Positions 48,037 to 56,474 of a DNA stretch of 59,666 nucleotides are shown here, piece by piece. The DNA comes from Deltaproteobacteria bacterium ADurb.Bin207 (GTDB lineage Bacteria > Myxococcota_A > Polyangia > Polyangiales > Polyangiaceae). The stretch is taken from the NCBI GenBank assembly GCA_002070115.1, contig MWCO01000032.1:1-59666 (forward strand). The letters are read 5' to 3'. The notes beneath the pieces are model-generated. The model searched no databases. It saw only the letters and a list, made by a program, of their open reading frames with translations, and was not told where the DNA came from. A program made the position numbers and the translations under genes. Position 1 is the first letter of the stretch. Each line of letters opens with the position of its first letter.

Positions 48037-48879
48037 ATGCCACAGAATGCATGCGAACCGCGAAAAGACTCGCCCCAATGGCAAGTGCCGCGCCCTTTTC
48101 TCAAATGGGTCGGTGGCAAAGGGCAGCTTCTCCATCGCATGATGCCGTTGGTCCCCTGCTTTTCGGGTGTCTATCACGAACCCTTTGTCGGTGGCGGCGC
48201 GCTGTTTTTCGCCCTGCAACCGTCGCGCGCCATCTTGTCGGACGGCAATCTACGGTTGATTCGCGCTTATCGGGGACTTAGAGACCAACCGCGGGAGGTG
48301 ATCCGACGCTTGCAAGAGGCTCCCTATGACAAGGACTATTTCAATCATCAGCGGCAACGAGCCATCGATGCAGACTCGGATGTCGAAGTGGCGGTTTGGA
48401 TGATCTACTTGAACCGAACCGGCTTCAATGGTCTTTATCGCGAAAACCGCCACGGCCGATTCAATGTCCCTTTCGGACGTCACGTTCGACCCTTGATCTG
48501 CGATGAGCCTAACTTGCTCGCGTGCTCGCAACGGCTGCAGCACGCTCAGATTCTCCACGATACCTTCGAATCCGTCGAAAGCCGGGCAAGGAGCGGTGAC
48601 TTCGTCTACTTCGATCCACCCTACCAACCCGTATCCGCGACCTCCACGTTTACATCCTACACCTCTCGCGGCTTTTGCTTCGAAGACCATCGCCGCCTGC
48701 GTGACCTTGCCTTGCGGCTCAAACGTCGTGGCGTTCATGTCCTCGTGTCGAATTCCGCGTCGAGTCATGTGCTCGGGCTTTACGAAAAACACTTTGAAAT
48801 CCATGAGGTACAGGCGCTTCGGAAGGTCAACTGCAAAAGGGAGAAACGGGGGCGCATCACGGAGTTGCTCATACGATGA
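48037..48879 (+). CDS. Dam-type DNA adenine methyltransferase
   Basis: The start at ATG 48037 gives 280 residues. Motif X is FLKWVGGKGQLL, motif I is EPFVGGGALF, and the adenine-pocket motif IV is YFDPPYQP; the GLYRENRHGRFNVPFG segment also matches the Dam/D12 class, so GATC methylation is likely but unproven. No cognate restriction gene is seen, so it may be an orphan regulatory methylase. The final ATGA overlaps the next gene start by four bases, so the two are translationally coupled. Confidence 0.92.
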   Translation: MPQNACEPRKDSPQWQVPRPFLKWVGGKGQLLHRMMPLVPCFSGVYHEPFVGGGALFFALQPSRAILSDGNLRLIRAYRGLRDQPREVIRRLQEAPYDKDYFNHQRQRAIDADSDVEVAVWMIYLNRTGFNGLYRENRHGRFNVPFGRHVRPLICDEPNLLACSQRLQHAQILHDTFESVESRARSGDFVYFDPPYQPVSATSTFTSYTSRGFCFEDHRRLRDLALRLKRRGVHVLVSNSASSHVLGLYEKHFEIHEVQALRKVNCKREKRGRITELLIR

Positions 48880-49853
48880 CGACCTGTGGCCCCAACCCGT
48901 CGCGGGATGAGCACCGCGAGGTATTTGAATTTGGTTATTCCGTGTTTCGACGTCGAGCTTCGATCGAAAACGACGTGTTGCGCTTGGATCGCGGCGCTCG
49001 TTCGGTCGAACTCCGGTTATCCGCTCTGGTTCATCTCTACCTGCAACCGCGAAATGCCGTTCAGGTACTGTGGCTCGCGGAAAAAACCGATCGTCCCACC
49101 GGCCGGGTGCATAAGGTCGTCGCCAACGCCACGGACCCGGGATTGCATTCGCTCGTCGAAGCCATCGTGCGAAGACGCCCCGAGATCGATCTTCGAGGGT
49201 ATTCGTCGCGACAGGCCTTCCGTCTCATGAAAGTCCGCGATACCGCCGGACGGATGATCTTCGGGTTGCCTTTTCTGCTGCCGATAGGAATCGGCATTTG
49301 GTTGCTGCCCTACTTGGCCCACGGCTTGGACTTTGGCGAAGAACGAGTCTCTGCCATGAGCCTTTCCCAACACCGTTCCTATGGCTCCCATAACGTGGTG
49401 ATCACGGGTGCCAAAGCCAGGCTCCACGAGTCGACCGAAGTGGTGACTTCTCACTTCCGACGCTTCGGTCCGGCGGTGGAAACCACCCGAACGCTCGTGC
49501 CGTTGGTGCCACCCTCCTGGGAACCGTCCCAAACCGTGCCCGTGGTGTTAGAAGTCAGCGAAATGACCGCGTTCGAAGAGGCGGCCATCGAACGAACCGT
49601 CAAGTTTCGGGGCATCAAACGCGATATTTTATGGGAAGGATTGAGCCAGGAAGACCGGGCGTATCTGACCCATCAAGCGGGTTTGCATCTGGCCGATGAT
49701 GTGTGGCTCATGGAGTATCGGGCGAATCCTCGGTATGATTTATTCGTATTTCTAGCGGGAACGGGGACCGCATTGGGAATTGCTGCCGCGATTTCGGTCG
49801 GGTTGTGGCTGCAACAGCGCTCGATTCGAAAAACAAATGAACCCCGTGCCTGA
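48876..49853 (+). CDS. Two-helix membrane protein coupled to the Dam-like gene
   Basis: The protein is 325 residues. The first part is cytoplasmic, with strand-rich sequence and basic residues; helices lie at about 128-148 and 286-308, with a 140-residue domain between them presumably outside the membrane. A pH or PH-like fold is possible for the N-terminal part (EFGYSVFRRRASIENDVLRL) but not firm. No known family is recognised. The ATGA overlap with the methylase gene means it is expressed with it. Confidence 0.75.
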   Translation: MTTCGPNPSRDEHREVFEFGYSVFRRRASIENDVLRLDRGARSVELRLSALVHLYLQPRNAVQVLWLAEKTDRPTGRVHKVVANATDPGLHSLVEAIVRRRPEIDLRGYSSRQAFRLMKVRDTAGRMIFGLPFLLPIGIGIWLLPYLAHGLDFGEERVSAMSLSQHRSYGSHNVVITGAKARLHESTEVVTSHFRRFGPAVETTRTLVPLVPPSWEPSQTVPVVLEVSEMTAFEEAAIERTVKFRGIKRDILWEGLSQEDRAYLTHQAGLHLADDVWLMEYRANPRYDLFVFLAGTGTALGIAAAISVGLWLQQRSIRKTNEPRA

Positions 49854-49966
49854 GGGACGAAAAATACGCTGGCATACTGGTGAAAGCCCGAGAATCAACG
49901 ACCCCCCAAGCGTCCTTATCGTCGTGAAGGACTTGGTTTCGTATGGGTTTGCGCTGAATCCCAACC

Positions 49967-50185
49967 TCAGGCAACTTCGATCGTTTTGGCCTCGGATGCC
50001 CGCACGCTGATCAAAAAGGCACCGAGGCGCAATTCAATGGGATCGCCCAACAAGGCTTTACGCAGGACTTTGCCGTTGGCGCCATGGACAAATCCCATGT
50101 CGACAAGCCGTTTTCGGATTTCGCCTTGGGCGCGAACGGCGGAGATGGTGAAGTCATTGCCCACTTGCACTTGATCGAGGGTCAT
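49967..50185 (-). CDS. Stand-alone FeoA-domain protein
   Basis: This 72-residue protein has the SH3-like FeoA fold (ISAVRAQGEIRKRLVDMGFVHGA, then DPIELRLGAFLISVRASEA). FeoA helps the ferrous-iron permease FeoB. No feoB is adjacent here (the next gene is convergent), so it may act with a distant FeoB. Short FeoA genes lacking a partner are common. Confidence 0.88.
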   Translation of the reverse strand: MTLDQVQVGNDFTISAVRAQGEIRKRLVDMGFVHGANGKVLRKALLGDPIELRLGAFLISVRASEAKTIEVA

Positions 50186-50453
50186 GATGGTCGGAGAACG
50201 GCTTGTATCTACTGTATAACTGCAATAATTCAGGCAACCTGCTACGTCAACGGCGAGCCGATGGCGAGTCCAGGGTACGACAGGGACAGTGTGGAAAATA
50301 GGAAGGGAATATGGACGGTGGGTAGAAATCCGTAAGCGGGAGCTATCGGTGGCGTTCCCTTCATGAGCAGTGGAATCGTGGGACGGATTTCATCTTTGGC
50401 AACGACGTTCTGTTGTGCGAGACGCGGCGCGGCGGTCGTGATATTTCGAGGCC

Positions 50454-51734
50454 ATGGCATCGCGAAATGTTCTGGTCGTAGGTGGGGGAGCGCGGGAGCA
50501 TGCTCTTTGCGCTGCCTTGGACAGATCTCCTTCGGTGAGCCGCGTCATGGCGGTACCGGGCAATGCGGGGATTGGGCGTAAGTGGTCGTGCCATCCGATT
50601 CGGTATGGTGATCGAGACACGTTTTTTGAGATTGTGGAACAGAACGCGGTGGACTTGGTGGTGGTGGGCCCTGAAGGACCGCTTGTCGAGGGGATGGCCG
50701 ATGCGTTGGTCAAGCGTGGGATTGCGGTTTTTGGACCTACGGCCAAGGCGGCCCGCTTGGAAGGCTCCAAGGTTTTCATGAAGACCTTTGCGCAAGAAGT
50801 GGGTATTCCCACGGCGCCTTTCAAAGTATTCAAAAGCCCAACGGCGGCCCGTGCCTACGTGCGAACGCTCGATGTGCCGCCCGTGATCAAAGCTGATGGC
50901 CTGTGCGCGGGAAAAGGAGTGGTGGTCGCCGAATCGGTGTCAGAAGCCCTGTCCGCGGTCGATGCCATCTTGGAACGACGTGCTTTTGGAGAGTCCGGTG
51001 CGGCGATTGTCGTGGAAGAACGCCTTCACGGCCAAGAGGTGAGCGTGCAGGCGATGTGCGATGGCGAAAGGATGTTTGTGTTGCCCGTGGCGCAGGACCA
51101 CAAGAGGCTGAAAGACGGCGACCTCGGCGCAAACACGGGAGGTATGGGAGCGTATGCGCCGGTGCCGTTGGTGACTCCCGAGTTGGAAAAACGCATTCGC
51201 GACCGCATTCTCGAACCAACCCTTACGGGAATGCGTGATCGGGGTATGCCATTTCGGGGCGTGCTTTTCGCGGGGCTGATGATCACACCCGAAGGCGATC
51301 CTTTCTTACTCGAATTCAATGCCCGCTTTGGAGACCCCGAGGCGCAAGTAACGTTGCCCTTGCTTCAGGGTGATTTTGGGCAAGTGTGTTACGCTTGCGC
51401 GCGGGGAGAACTCGAGGAAGGGATGCTCACCATCGAAAACCGTCACTCGCTCGGGGTGGTGCTCGCTTCTCATGGCTACCCGAAAAACGTGCGCACGGGA
51501 GATAGCATCCGAGGCCTCGATGAGGTCGAGTCCCTCGAGGATGTCAAACTCTTTCATGCCGGCACCCGAGCCCTTGGCGATCGGCTCGTGACCAGCAGTG
51601 GAAGGGTCGTCACCATCGTGGGCATGGCTGATTCACTGCAAAATGCACGGGACCGAGCCTATCAAGCCTGTGACATGATCTCCTTCGACGGAATGCAGTT
51701 GCGTCGCGATATCGGTGGTCGTGCCTTGTCCTGA
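50454..51734 (+). CDS. purD: Phosphoribosylamine-glycine ligase
   Basis: PurD is 426 residues and catalyses the second step of purine synthesis, joining glycine to phosphoribosylamine with ATP. Family motifs include VLVVGGGAREHAL at the N-terminus, VVGPEGPLVEG, the ATP-grasp VIKADGLCAGKGVV, and LGANTGGMGAYAP with LEFNARFGDPE. The length is normal. GAGG precedes the ATG. No other pur gene is in the window. Confidence 0.97.
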   Translation: MASRNVLVVGGGAREHALCAALDRSPSVSRVMAVPGNAGIGRKWSCHPIRYGDRDTFFEIVEQNAVDLVVVGPEGPLVEGMADALVKRGIAVFGPTAKAARLEGSKVFMKTFAQEVGIPTAPFKVFKSPTAARAYVRTLDVPPVIKADGLCAGKGVVVAESVSEALSAVDAILERRAFGESGAAIVVEERLHGQEVSVQAMCDGERMFVLPVAQDHKRLKDGDLGANTGGMGAYAPVPLVTPELEKRIRDRILEPTLTGMRDRGMPFRGVLFAGLMITPEGDPFLLEFNARFGDPEAQVTLPLLQGDFGQVCYACARGELEEGMLTIENRHSLGVVLASHGYPKNVRTGDSIRGLDEVESLEDVKLFHAGTRALGDRLVTSSGRVVTIVGMADSLQNARDRAYQACDMISFDGMQLRRDIGGRALS

Positions 51735-51814
51735 TGAATCGTCGGTAAACGAATACGCAAGCCGACAGCACCGACGCTATCGCCGCCCCTTCGAAGGAAA
51801 GCAAGGAAACGAGC

Positions 51815-52597
51815 CTAGCCCCACGGCGGAAGGGATAAAGCAGGAATGGGATACGCCGGCCGGGCAAGGAGAAAACCCTGCCCAAATTGGACTCCTGCAT
51901 CCCGAACCGCTTGGAGTTCCGAGGCCGACTCGATGCCTTCGGCCACCACGGAAGCCATCAGATCCGTACACAACCGAACGACGCGTTTGACAAGGATTTG
52001 TTGTCGGTTGTTGGCATCGAGCCCGCGTACGAGGCTGCCGTCGATTTTGACCATGTTCGGCTGTAAGTCAGCGATTCTTTTCAAGTTTGAGTAGCCCGCG
52101 CCGAGATCGTCGATGACCAGATACACCTGCCCTCGGCTGCAGACTTCCCGCAGCACGCTAACGCATAAGCTGAAATGAGACATGGGCACGGATTCGGTGA
52201 TTTCGAGGTAAACGTCGGCATCGTGAGAAAAGATCGGATCATCGGGACGTACGAGCCATCCTTGGTCCAACTCACCGGGATGAACATTGACAAAAATCGG
52301 GGCGCCGCTGCATAACGGAATCGCGATTTCGCGGATGAGCCGTCCTAGGCGCCCCACGCAACCCAATTGTTGAGCGTGCTCGAATAGCTTGGGCGGAGGT
52401 TGGAACTGCGCAATGCGACAACGAACGAGAGCCTCGCTCGCAAAAAGACGCCCTGTGGCAAGATCGACGATGGGTTGAAAGACGACGGATAAGTCATCCT
52501 CTGAAACCATCGAACGAATGGCGCGAAGGGAATCGCGCGGCTCTTCGCCTTCGAGGACTCGCAAAGCGGAGAGGGGTGGTGGTTTTATCACGCGCAT
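51815..52597 (-). CDS. EAL-domain c-di-GMP phosphodiesterase
   Basis: The protein is 260 residues, almost all EAL domain. Active-site features are present: the EAL signature in ASEALVR, the Asn in FVNVHP, Glu in LEITES, the acidic pair in VIDDLGAG, the Lys in MVKIDGS, the Glu in VAEGIES and the GFLLARP closing motif. It should cut c-di-GMP to pGpG, unless the small N-terminus or the substitutions (DDLG for DDFG) limit it. It has no membrane helix or sensor domain. Divergent from a protein with a potential c-di-GMP-binding MshEN domain. Confidence 0.9.
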   Translation of the reverse strand: MRVIKPPPLSALRVLEGEEPRDSLRAIRSMVSEDDLSVVFQPIVDLATGRLFASEALVRCRIAQFQPPPKLFEHAQQLGCVGRLGRLIREIAIPLCSGAPIFVNVHPGELDQGWLVRPDDPIFSHDADVYLEITESVPMSHFSLCVSVLREVCSRGQVYLVIDDLGAGYSNLKRIADLQPNMVKIDGSLVRGLDANNRQQILVKRVVRLCTDLMASVVAEGIESASELQAVRDAGVQFGQGFLLARPAYPIPALSLPPWG

Positions 52598-52807
52598 GCC
52601 TTTCGCTGCTGCTCGACACAGAATGCCGTGGGCTAATCGTCTGAGGTGCTTATCGATAGAATATCAAAAATCTGGAATGGAGGGAAGAGTGTCATGAATG
52701 CAAAGGCGGGATTATGAAGAAATCCAGTTATCAGAGCATTGCTTTCAGGTGGGTTGACGTAGGCATGACCCCGATGTACTCGAAAGGGTGGCGTAACATC
52801 GAGGACG

Positions 52808-54346
52808 TTGTTGGATACCCCCCGCGCATTACCTGATCTTGCTCAATTGGTGGTCGACACCGGCTTGGTTCGAAGTGAGCAAGTGCAAGAAGTTCTCGAA
52901 GCCACGACGGACGCAAAGCGCTTGGCGCCCACGCTCGTTCAGCGCGGTTTGATTGCTGGGCCAAAACTTGCCCAGATGTTGTCCTATCAATTGTGTTTGC
53001 CGTGGGTTGCCCTAGAACACGTACGTTTTTCTCCCAAACTTCTGCGTCTCATCCCCGTGGAATTGGCCGCAAAATATGGGGTCATTCCCGTGCATGTTCG
53101 CAATCGGACTTCCGATGGACGAATGACGCTGTACGTCGCCACGGATGACCCCACGAATCAAGAAGCTTTGGAAGCTTGTTCGCGTGCGGCAAGGCTGCCC
53201 GTGCGCATGATGGTGGCCACCACCACCGATGTGTCGAAGGCGTTGGCTGAGCAGTACGGCGAAGGCGAGTTTGACCCTTCCCATGATGCGCTCGCGGATA
53301 CAGCGCCAGATGGAACCGCTCTCGATGTGCCGAGCATATCTCGTCCGGCGCCGGATCGGGATATCGCGGTGGCTGCCGCAAGAATGTCCTCGCCGGATCT
53401 CGGACACGTTCAACAACTCGCAACGCCAGCGGCCATGAATCCCACTCCGAATGTCGTGGTCAACCCGCCACCACGATTGGGCCCGAGCGCATCGAGTCCA
53501 CCTCCGCCTCGCGTTGCGGCTTCGACGTCGAACACAAAAGAACCATCGGCCGCCGCTCCCGTTGCTGTCACGGGCGTTCCACGGATTGTTGGAGCCCCAT
53601 CACCGACAGATGGTCCTCATGATGACGATCTCGAGGAGTTGGATGCGTTAGAAGAATATGCTCACGACACCGATCTATCGCATGTCGTTCCAGCCACCGC
53701 ATCTGCACACGATGACGAGGTGGAGAAAGCCAAGCCCCAGTCCGATTCTTCCGCCCTCTTCGATGCCTCTTCTTGGGAGCCTCCCCCAGGAGCGCCTATC
53801 GACGTGGGACCGATACCACTTCCTCCTCCTCCGTCTTTTCTCTTGGACGATGGTTTGGCGTCGGCCCCGCCTCCTGCCGGGCTGATGGCTCCCCCGCCTC
53901 CTCCTCCGCCTGCACCCCTCATCGGTGACTCGATTCCACCGGAAGACCTTGATGTGGAGTTGAACGAAGAAGATATCGAGGAGGAGCCATCGTCGCCAAC
54001 GACCCCGCAACCACGACATGCTGCGCCATTGGACCAAGAGGAACACGCCGTTTTCGTCGTAGGTGCCGATGACGACTTCATTCGCCAATGCCACCGCGCG
54101 TTTTATCTCCTTCCGGTACGCATGGTCTCTGGCGCTCTCATGTCCGCTGAAGCACGAGCAAAAGAAGTCAATCCGGTCGTAATCGTCGTTCCCGCAGATG
54201 TGTACGCGTTCGATCGTTACGCCTTTTATCGTCTAGCTTTCGAGGCAGGTTGCCCGCTTCTCGTGTGGGAACGCGAGTTTGGGCCAGAACAAGTCTCGGT
54301 GCTCGTCGAAGCGACGCTTCGCAAGGCAGAGCAGCAGCAAGGCTGA
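52808..54346 (+). CDS. MshEN/GspE-N domain protein with Pro-rich linker and receiver-like C-terminus
   Basis: The protein is about 512 residues. The start is a TTG at 52808 or 52811; GAGGA at the preceding bases favours 52811. Residues 1-150 match the GspE-II/MshEN fold (DLAQLVVDTGLV ... RLAPTLVQRGLIAGPKL), which in several proteins binds c-di-GMP; the first half lacks the usual RLG. A long Pro/Ala/Asp/Glu linker with runs of Pro follows to about residue 400. The last 100 residues have a receiver-like alternation (VVGADDDFIRQCHRAF, VIVVPADV), but no firm phosphorylated Asp. No GspE ATPase domain is present. A c-di-GMP-responsive adaptor is the working view. Confidence 0.72.
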   Translation: MLDTPRALPDLAQLVVDTGLVRSEQVQEVLEATTDAKRLAPTLVQRGLIAGPKLAQMLSYQLCLPWVALEHVRFSPKLLRLIPVELAAKYGVIPVHVRNRTSDGRMTLYVATDDPTNQEALEACSRAARLPVRMMVATTTDVSKALAEQYGEGEFDPSHDALADTAPDGTALDVPSISRPAPDRDIAVAAARMSSPDLGHVQQLATPAAMNPTPNVVVNPPPRLGPSASSPPPPRVAASTSNTKEPSAAAPVAVTGVPRIVGAPSPTDGPHDDDLEELDALEEYAHDTDLSHVVPATASAHDDEVEKAKPQSDSSALFDASSWEPPPGAPIDVGPIPLPPPPSFLLDDGLASAPPPAGLMAPPPPPPPAPLIGDSIPPEDLDVELNEEDIEEEPSSPTTPQPRHAAPLDQEEHAVFVVGADDDFIRQCHRAFYLLPVRMVSGALMSAEARAKEVNPVVIVVPADVYAFDRYAFYRLAFEAGCPLLVWEREFGPEQVSVLVEATLRKAEQQQG

Positions 54347-54416
54347 GTGCGCGTCACTATCCTTTACTTCCCGTGCGTGCCTTGGTAGCAAACTCACGTT
54401 GTCAAGGAGGCAAGTC

Positions 54417-55634
54417 ATGCGATTCGATCCGGAGCGCGCTCTCGTTGAAATCAAGCGTGAGTTTGGTGAACACGGAGGGGTTTGCCCTTCCATCGAACGT
54501 TCCTCCACATTCACCGTGTTGGAACCAGGAACGATGCCCGAGATCTTCGGTGGTCTTCGAGGCCCTGACAAAGGTGGGTGCTTTCTGTATAGCCGTCACT
54601 TCAATCCGACGGTGGATGTGCTTGCTCGCTCGCTTGCCGCCATGGAAGGCACCGAATATGCCGTTTGCACGGCGAGCGGGATCTCGGCCATCTCATGCAC
54701 GCTCTTACAACTCTGCACGCACGGCGATCATATCGTCGCAAGCGATACGGTCTACGGTGGTACGCATGCGCTGCTCGCCGAGACATTCCCTCAAATGGGA
54801 ATCCAAACGACGCTGGTCGATCCCACGAATGTGAGCGCTTTCGAAAAGGCGATTACGCCCGCCACGAAAGTGCTTTACACGGAGGTCGTTGGAAATCCGA
54901 CACTCAAAGTTGCCGATATCCGCGCGCTTGCCAATCTCGCCCACGATCGAGGTATTCGCCTCGTCGTGGACAATACCTTCACCCCCATGGTCATATCGCC
55001 CGCACAACTAGGTGCGGATGTCGTGGTCTACTCGTTGACCAAATTCGTCAATGGCGCCAGCGACATGATCGCGGGTGCCGTGTGTGCAACCAAAGATTTC
55101 ATCTTTCAACTCATGGACTTGCATACGGGTCGAGTCATGTTGCTCGGTCCGACGATGGATCCTCGGACCGCCTTCGATATCTATCAACGCCTCCCTCACC
55201 TCGCCTTGCGGATGCGAGAGCATAGCCGTCGCGCGTTGGCCATTGCCCAACGTCTCGAATCCATCGGCGCGCCTGTCGTCTATCCGGGCCTCGAATCCCA
55301 TCCCCAGCATGCGCTCATGCGTTCGATGGGCAATGAAGGATTTGGTTTTGGGGGTCTGCTGACATTGGATTGTGGAACGGTACAGCGCGCGGAAAAGACA
55401 ATGTCGCTTCTTCAGAATGAGGAAGGTTTTGGTTATATCGCGGTTTCTCTAGGCTACTTCGATACGCTGATCTCCTGCTCGGGCTCGTCGACTTCCTCTG
55501 AGATTCCTCCGGAAGATCGGGAGCGAATCGGATTGTCGCCAGGTTTGCTTCGCATTGCGGTGGGGTATTCTGGCACCCTCGAAGACCGCATGGCGCAAAT
55601 CGAACGAGCGGTTCGCAAAGCAGAGTTGGTTTGA
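54417..55634 (+). CDS. PLP-dependent Cys/Met metabolism enzyme
   Basis: The start at ATG 54417 has AAGGAGG upstream and gives 405 residues. The fold-type I motif around the PLP-binding lysine is VVYSLTKFVNGASD. Other features are the cofactor-contacting SRHFNPTVDVLARSLAAMEG and the aromatic residue in SDTVYGGTH. The family includes cystathionine gamma-synthase, cystathionine gamma-lyase, methionine gamma-lyase and O-acetylhomoserine sulfhydrylase; motif differences do not decide among them. An in-frame start at 54279 would overlap the upstream gene and is rejected. Confidence 0.92.
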   Translation: MRFDPERALVEIKREFGEHGGVCPSIERSSTFTVLEPGTMPEIFGGLRGPDKGGCFLYSRHFNPTVDVLARSLAAMEGTEYAVCTASGISAISCTLLQLCTHGDHIVASDTVYGGTHALLAETFPQMGIQTTLVDPTNVSAFEKAITPATKVLYTEVVGNPTLKVADIRALANLAHDRGIRLVVDNTFTPMVISPAQLGADVVVYSLTKFVNGASDMIAGAVCATKDFIFQLMDLHTGRVMLLGPTMDPRTAFDIYQRLPHLALRMREHSRRALAIAQRLESIGAPVVYPGLESHPQHALMRSMGNEGFGFGGLLTLDCGTVQRAEKTMSLLQNEEGFGYIAVSLGYFDTLISCSGSSTSSEIPPEDRERIGLSPGLLRIAVGYSGTLEDRMAQIERAVRKAELV

Positions 55635-55656
55635 CGTATCGATCCACGTGAATGTT

Positions 55657-55716
55657 CCGGCAGCGATTTCGATGAGAAGGTCGGGTCGAAGACGGTGAAA
55701 GCTGCCGGTTTTCTTT
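55657..55716 (+). terminator. Candidate rho-independent terminator after the PLP enzyme gene
   Basis: CCGGCAGC at 55657-55664 pairs with GCTGCCGG at 55701-55708, an 8-bp GC-rich stem with a 36-base loop, followed directly by TTTTCTTT. It lies 22 bases after the stop. The long loop lowers confidence. Confidence 0.4.
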
Positions 55717-55731
55717 CGATGATTCAGTCTT

Positions 55732-56442
55732 TCATCGAGCATCCCATAGTTTGACGCCTCCGGAAAACGCGATGGCGTTGGGAACCAATACGATGGTATC
55801 GGGTTGTTTTCCCGTGAGTTTTCGAACGTTTCCACCGCCCACGTACAGCACACGGTAGTTGAACACGCGTTGAAGCAAGGCAAAAGCCCGTTGCGCTCGA
55901 TGATTCCAAGTTTCCTTTCCTACTTTGTCCAGGGCGGCTTGTCCCAGGCGCTCTTCGTACGTAAAGCCTTTTTCGAATGGGTGGTGCCCCAGTTCGAGAT
56001 TGGGCAACAAGCGTCCATCCGAAAAAAGCGCGGCTCCCATGCCGGTGCCGAGCGTGATCATCATTTCCACACCCCGCCCTTCGATCGCCCCATAACCATG
56101 CATGTCGGCGTCGTTGACCACCCTGACGGGAGCTTTCGCAACCTGTTCGATGCGATGGCGCAGGTCGATTCCTTTCCACTGGCCATCGAGGTTGGGAGCG
56201 TTTTGGGTCACACCTTCGATGACGACTCCGGGGAATCCTATGGATACGCGATCGAAAGGTCGCTGTTTTTCCAGCAACTTGATGATGGTGGCGATGACCG
56301 CTTCGGGTTTGGCAGGACGCGGTGTTTTGATACGAACGCGTTCCGTGACCGGTTCATCGGGTTGTCGAAAACATCGGCCTTTGACCCCTGAACCACCGAC
56401 ATCAAGGGCGAGCGTGATCGGGTTGGTATTGGACTGCATCAT
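55732..56442 (-). CDS. Polyphosphate-glucokinase-like ROK protein
   Basis: The start at ATG 56442 (a second ATG follows directly) gives 236 residues. The ATP/polyphosphate loop is LDVGGSGVKG, the sugar-binding region has GFPGVVIEGVTQNAPNLD and the catalytic Asp in NDADMHGYG, and the ITLGTGMGAAL motif follows. The layout resembles PpgK of actinobacteria, which phosphorylates glucose from polyphosphate. Use of polyphosphate rather than ATP is not shown. It lies 32 bases downstream of glgA on the same strand, so both may be co-transcribed. Confidence 0.85.
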   Translation of the reverse strand: MMQSNTNPITLALDVGGSGVKGRCFRQPDEPVTERVRIKTPRPAKPEAVIATIIKLLEKQRPFDRVSIGFPGVVIEGVTQNAPNLDGQWKGIDLRHRIEQVAKAPVRVVNDADMHGYGAIEGRGVEMMITLGTGMGAALFSDGRLLPNLELGHHPFEKGFTYEERLGQAALDKVGKETWNHRAQRAFALLQRVFNYRVLYVGGGNVRKLTGKQPDTIVLVPNAIAFSGGVKLWDAR

Positions 56443-56474
56443 TGCCAGTTTATTGCGTGAATTACCAAAGCTAA

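Noticed and set aside
52750..52785. TTGACG with a possible -10 upstream of the MshEN-domain gene
   Set aside because: The hexamer at the right distance (TACTCG) matches the -10 consensus too poorly to call.
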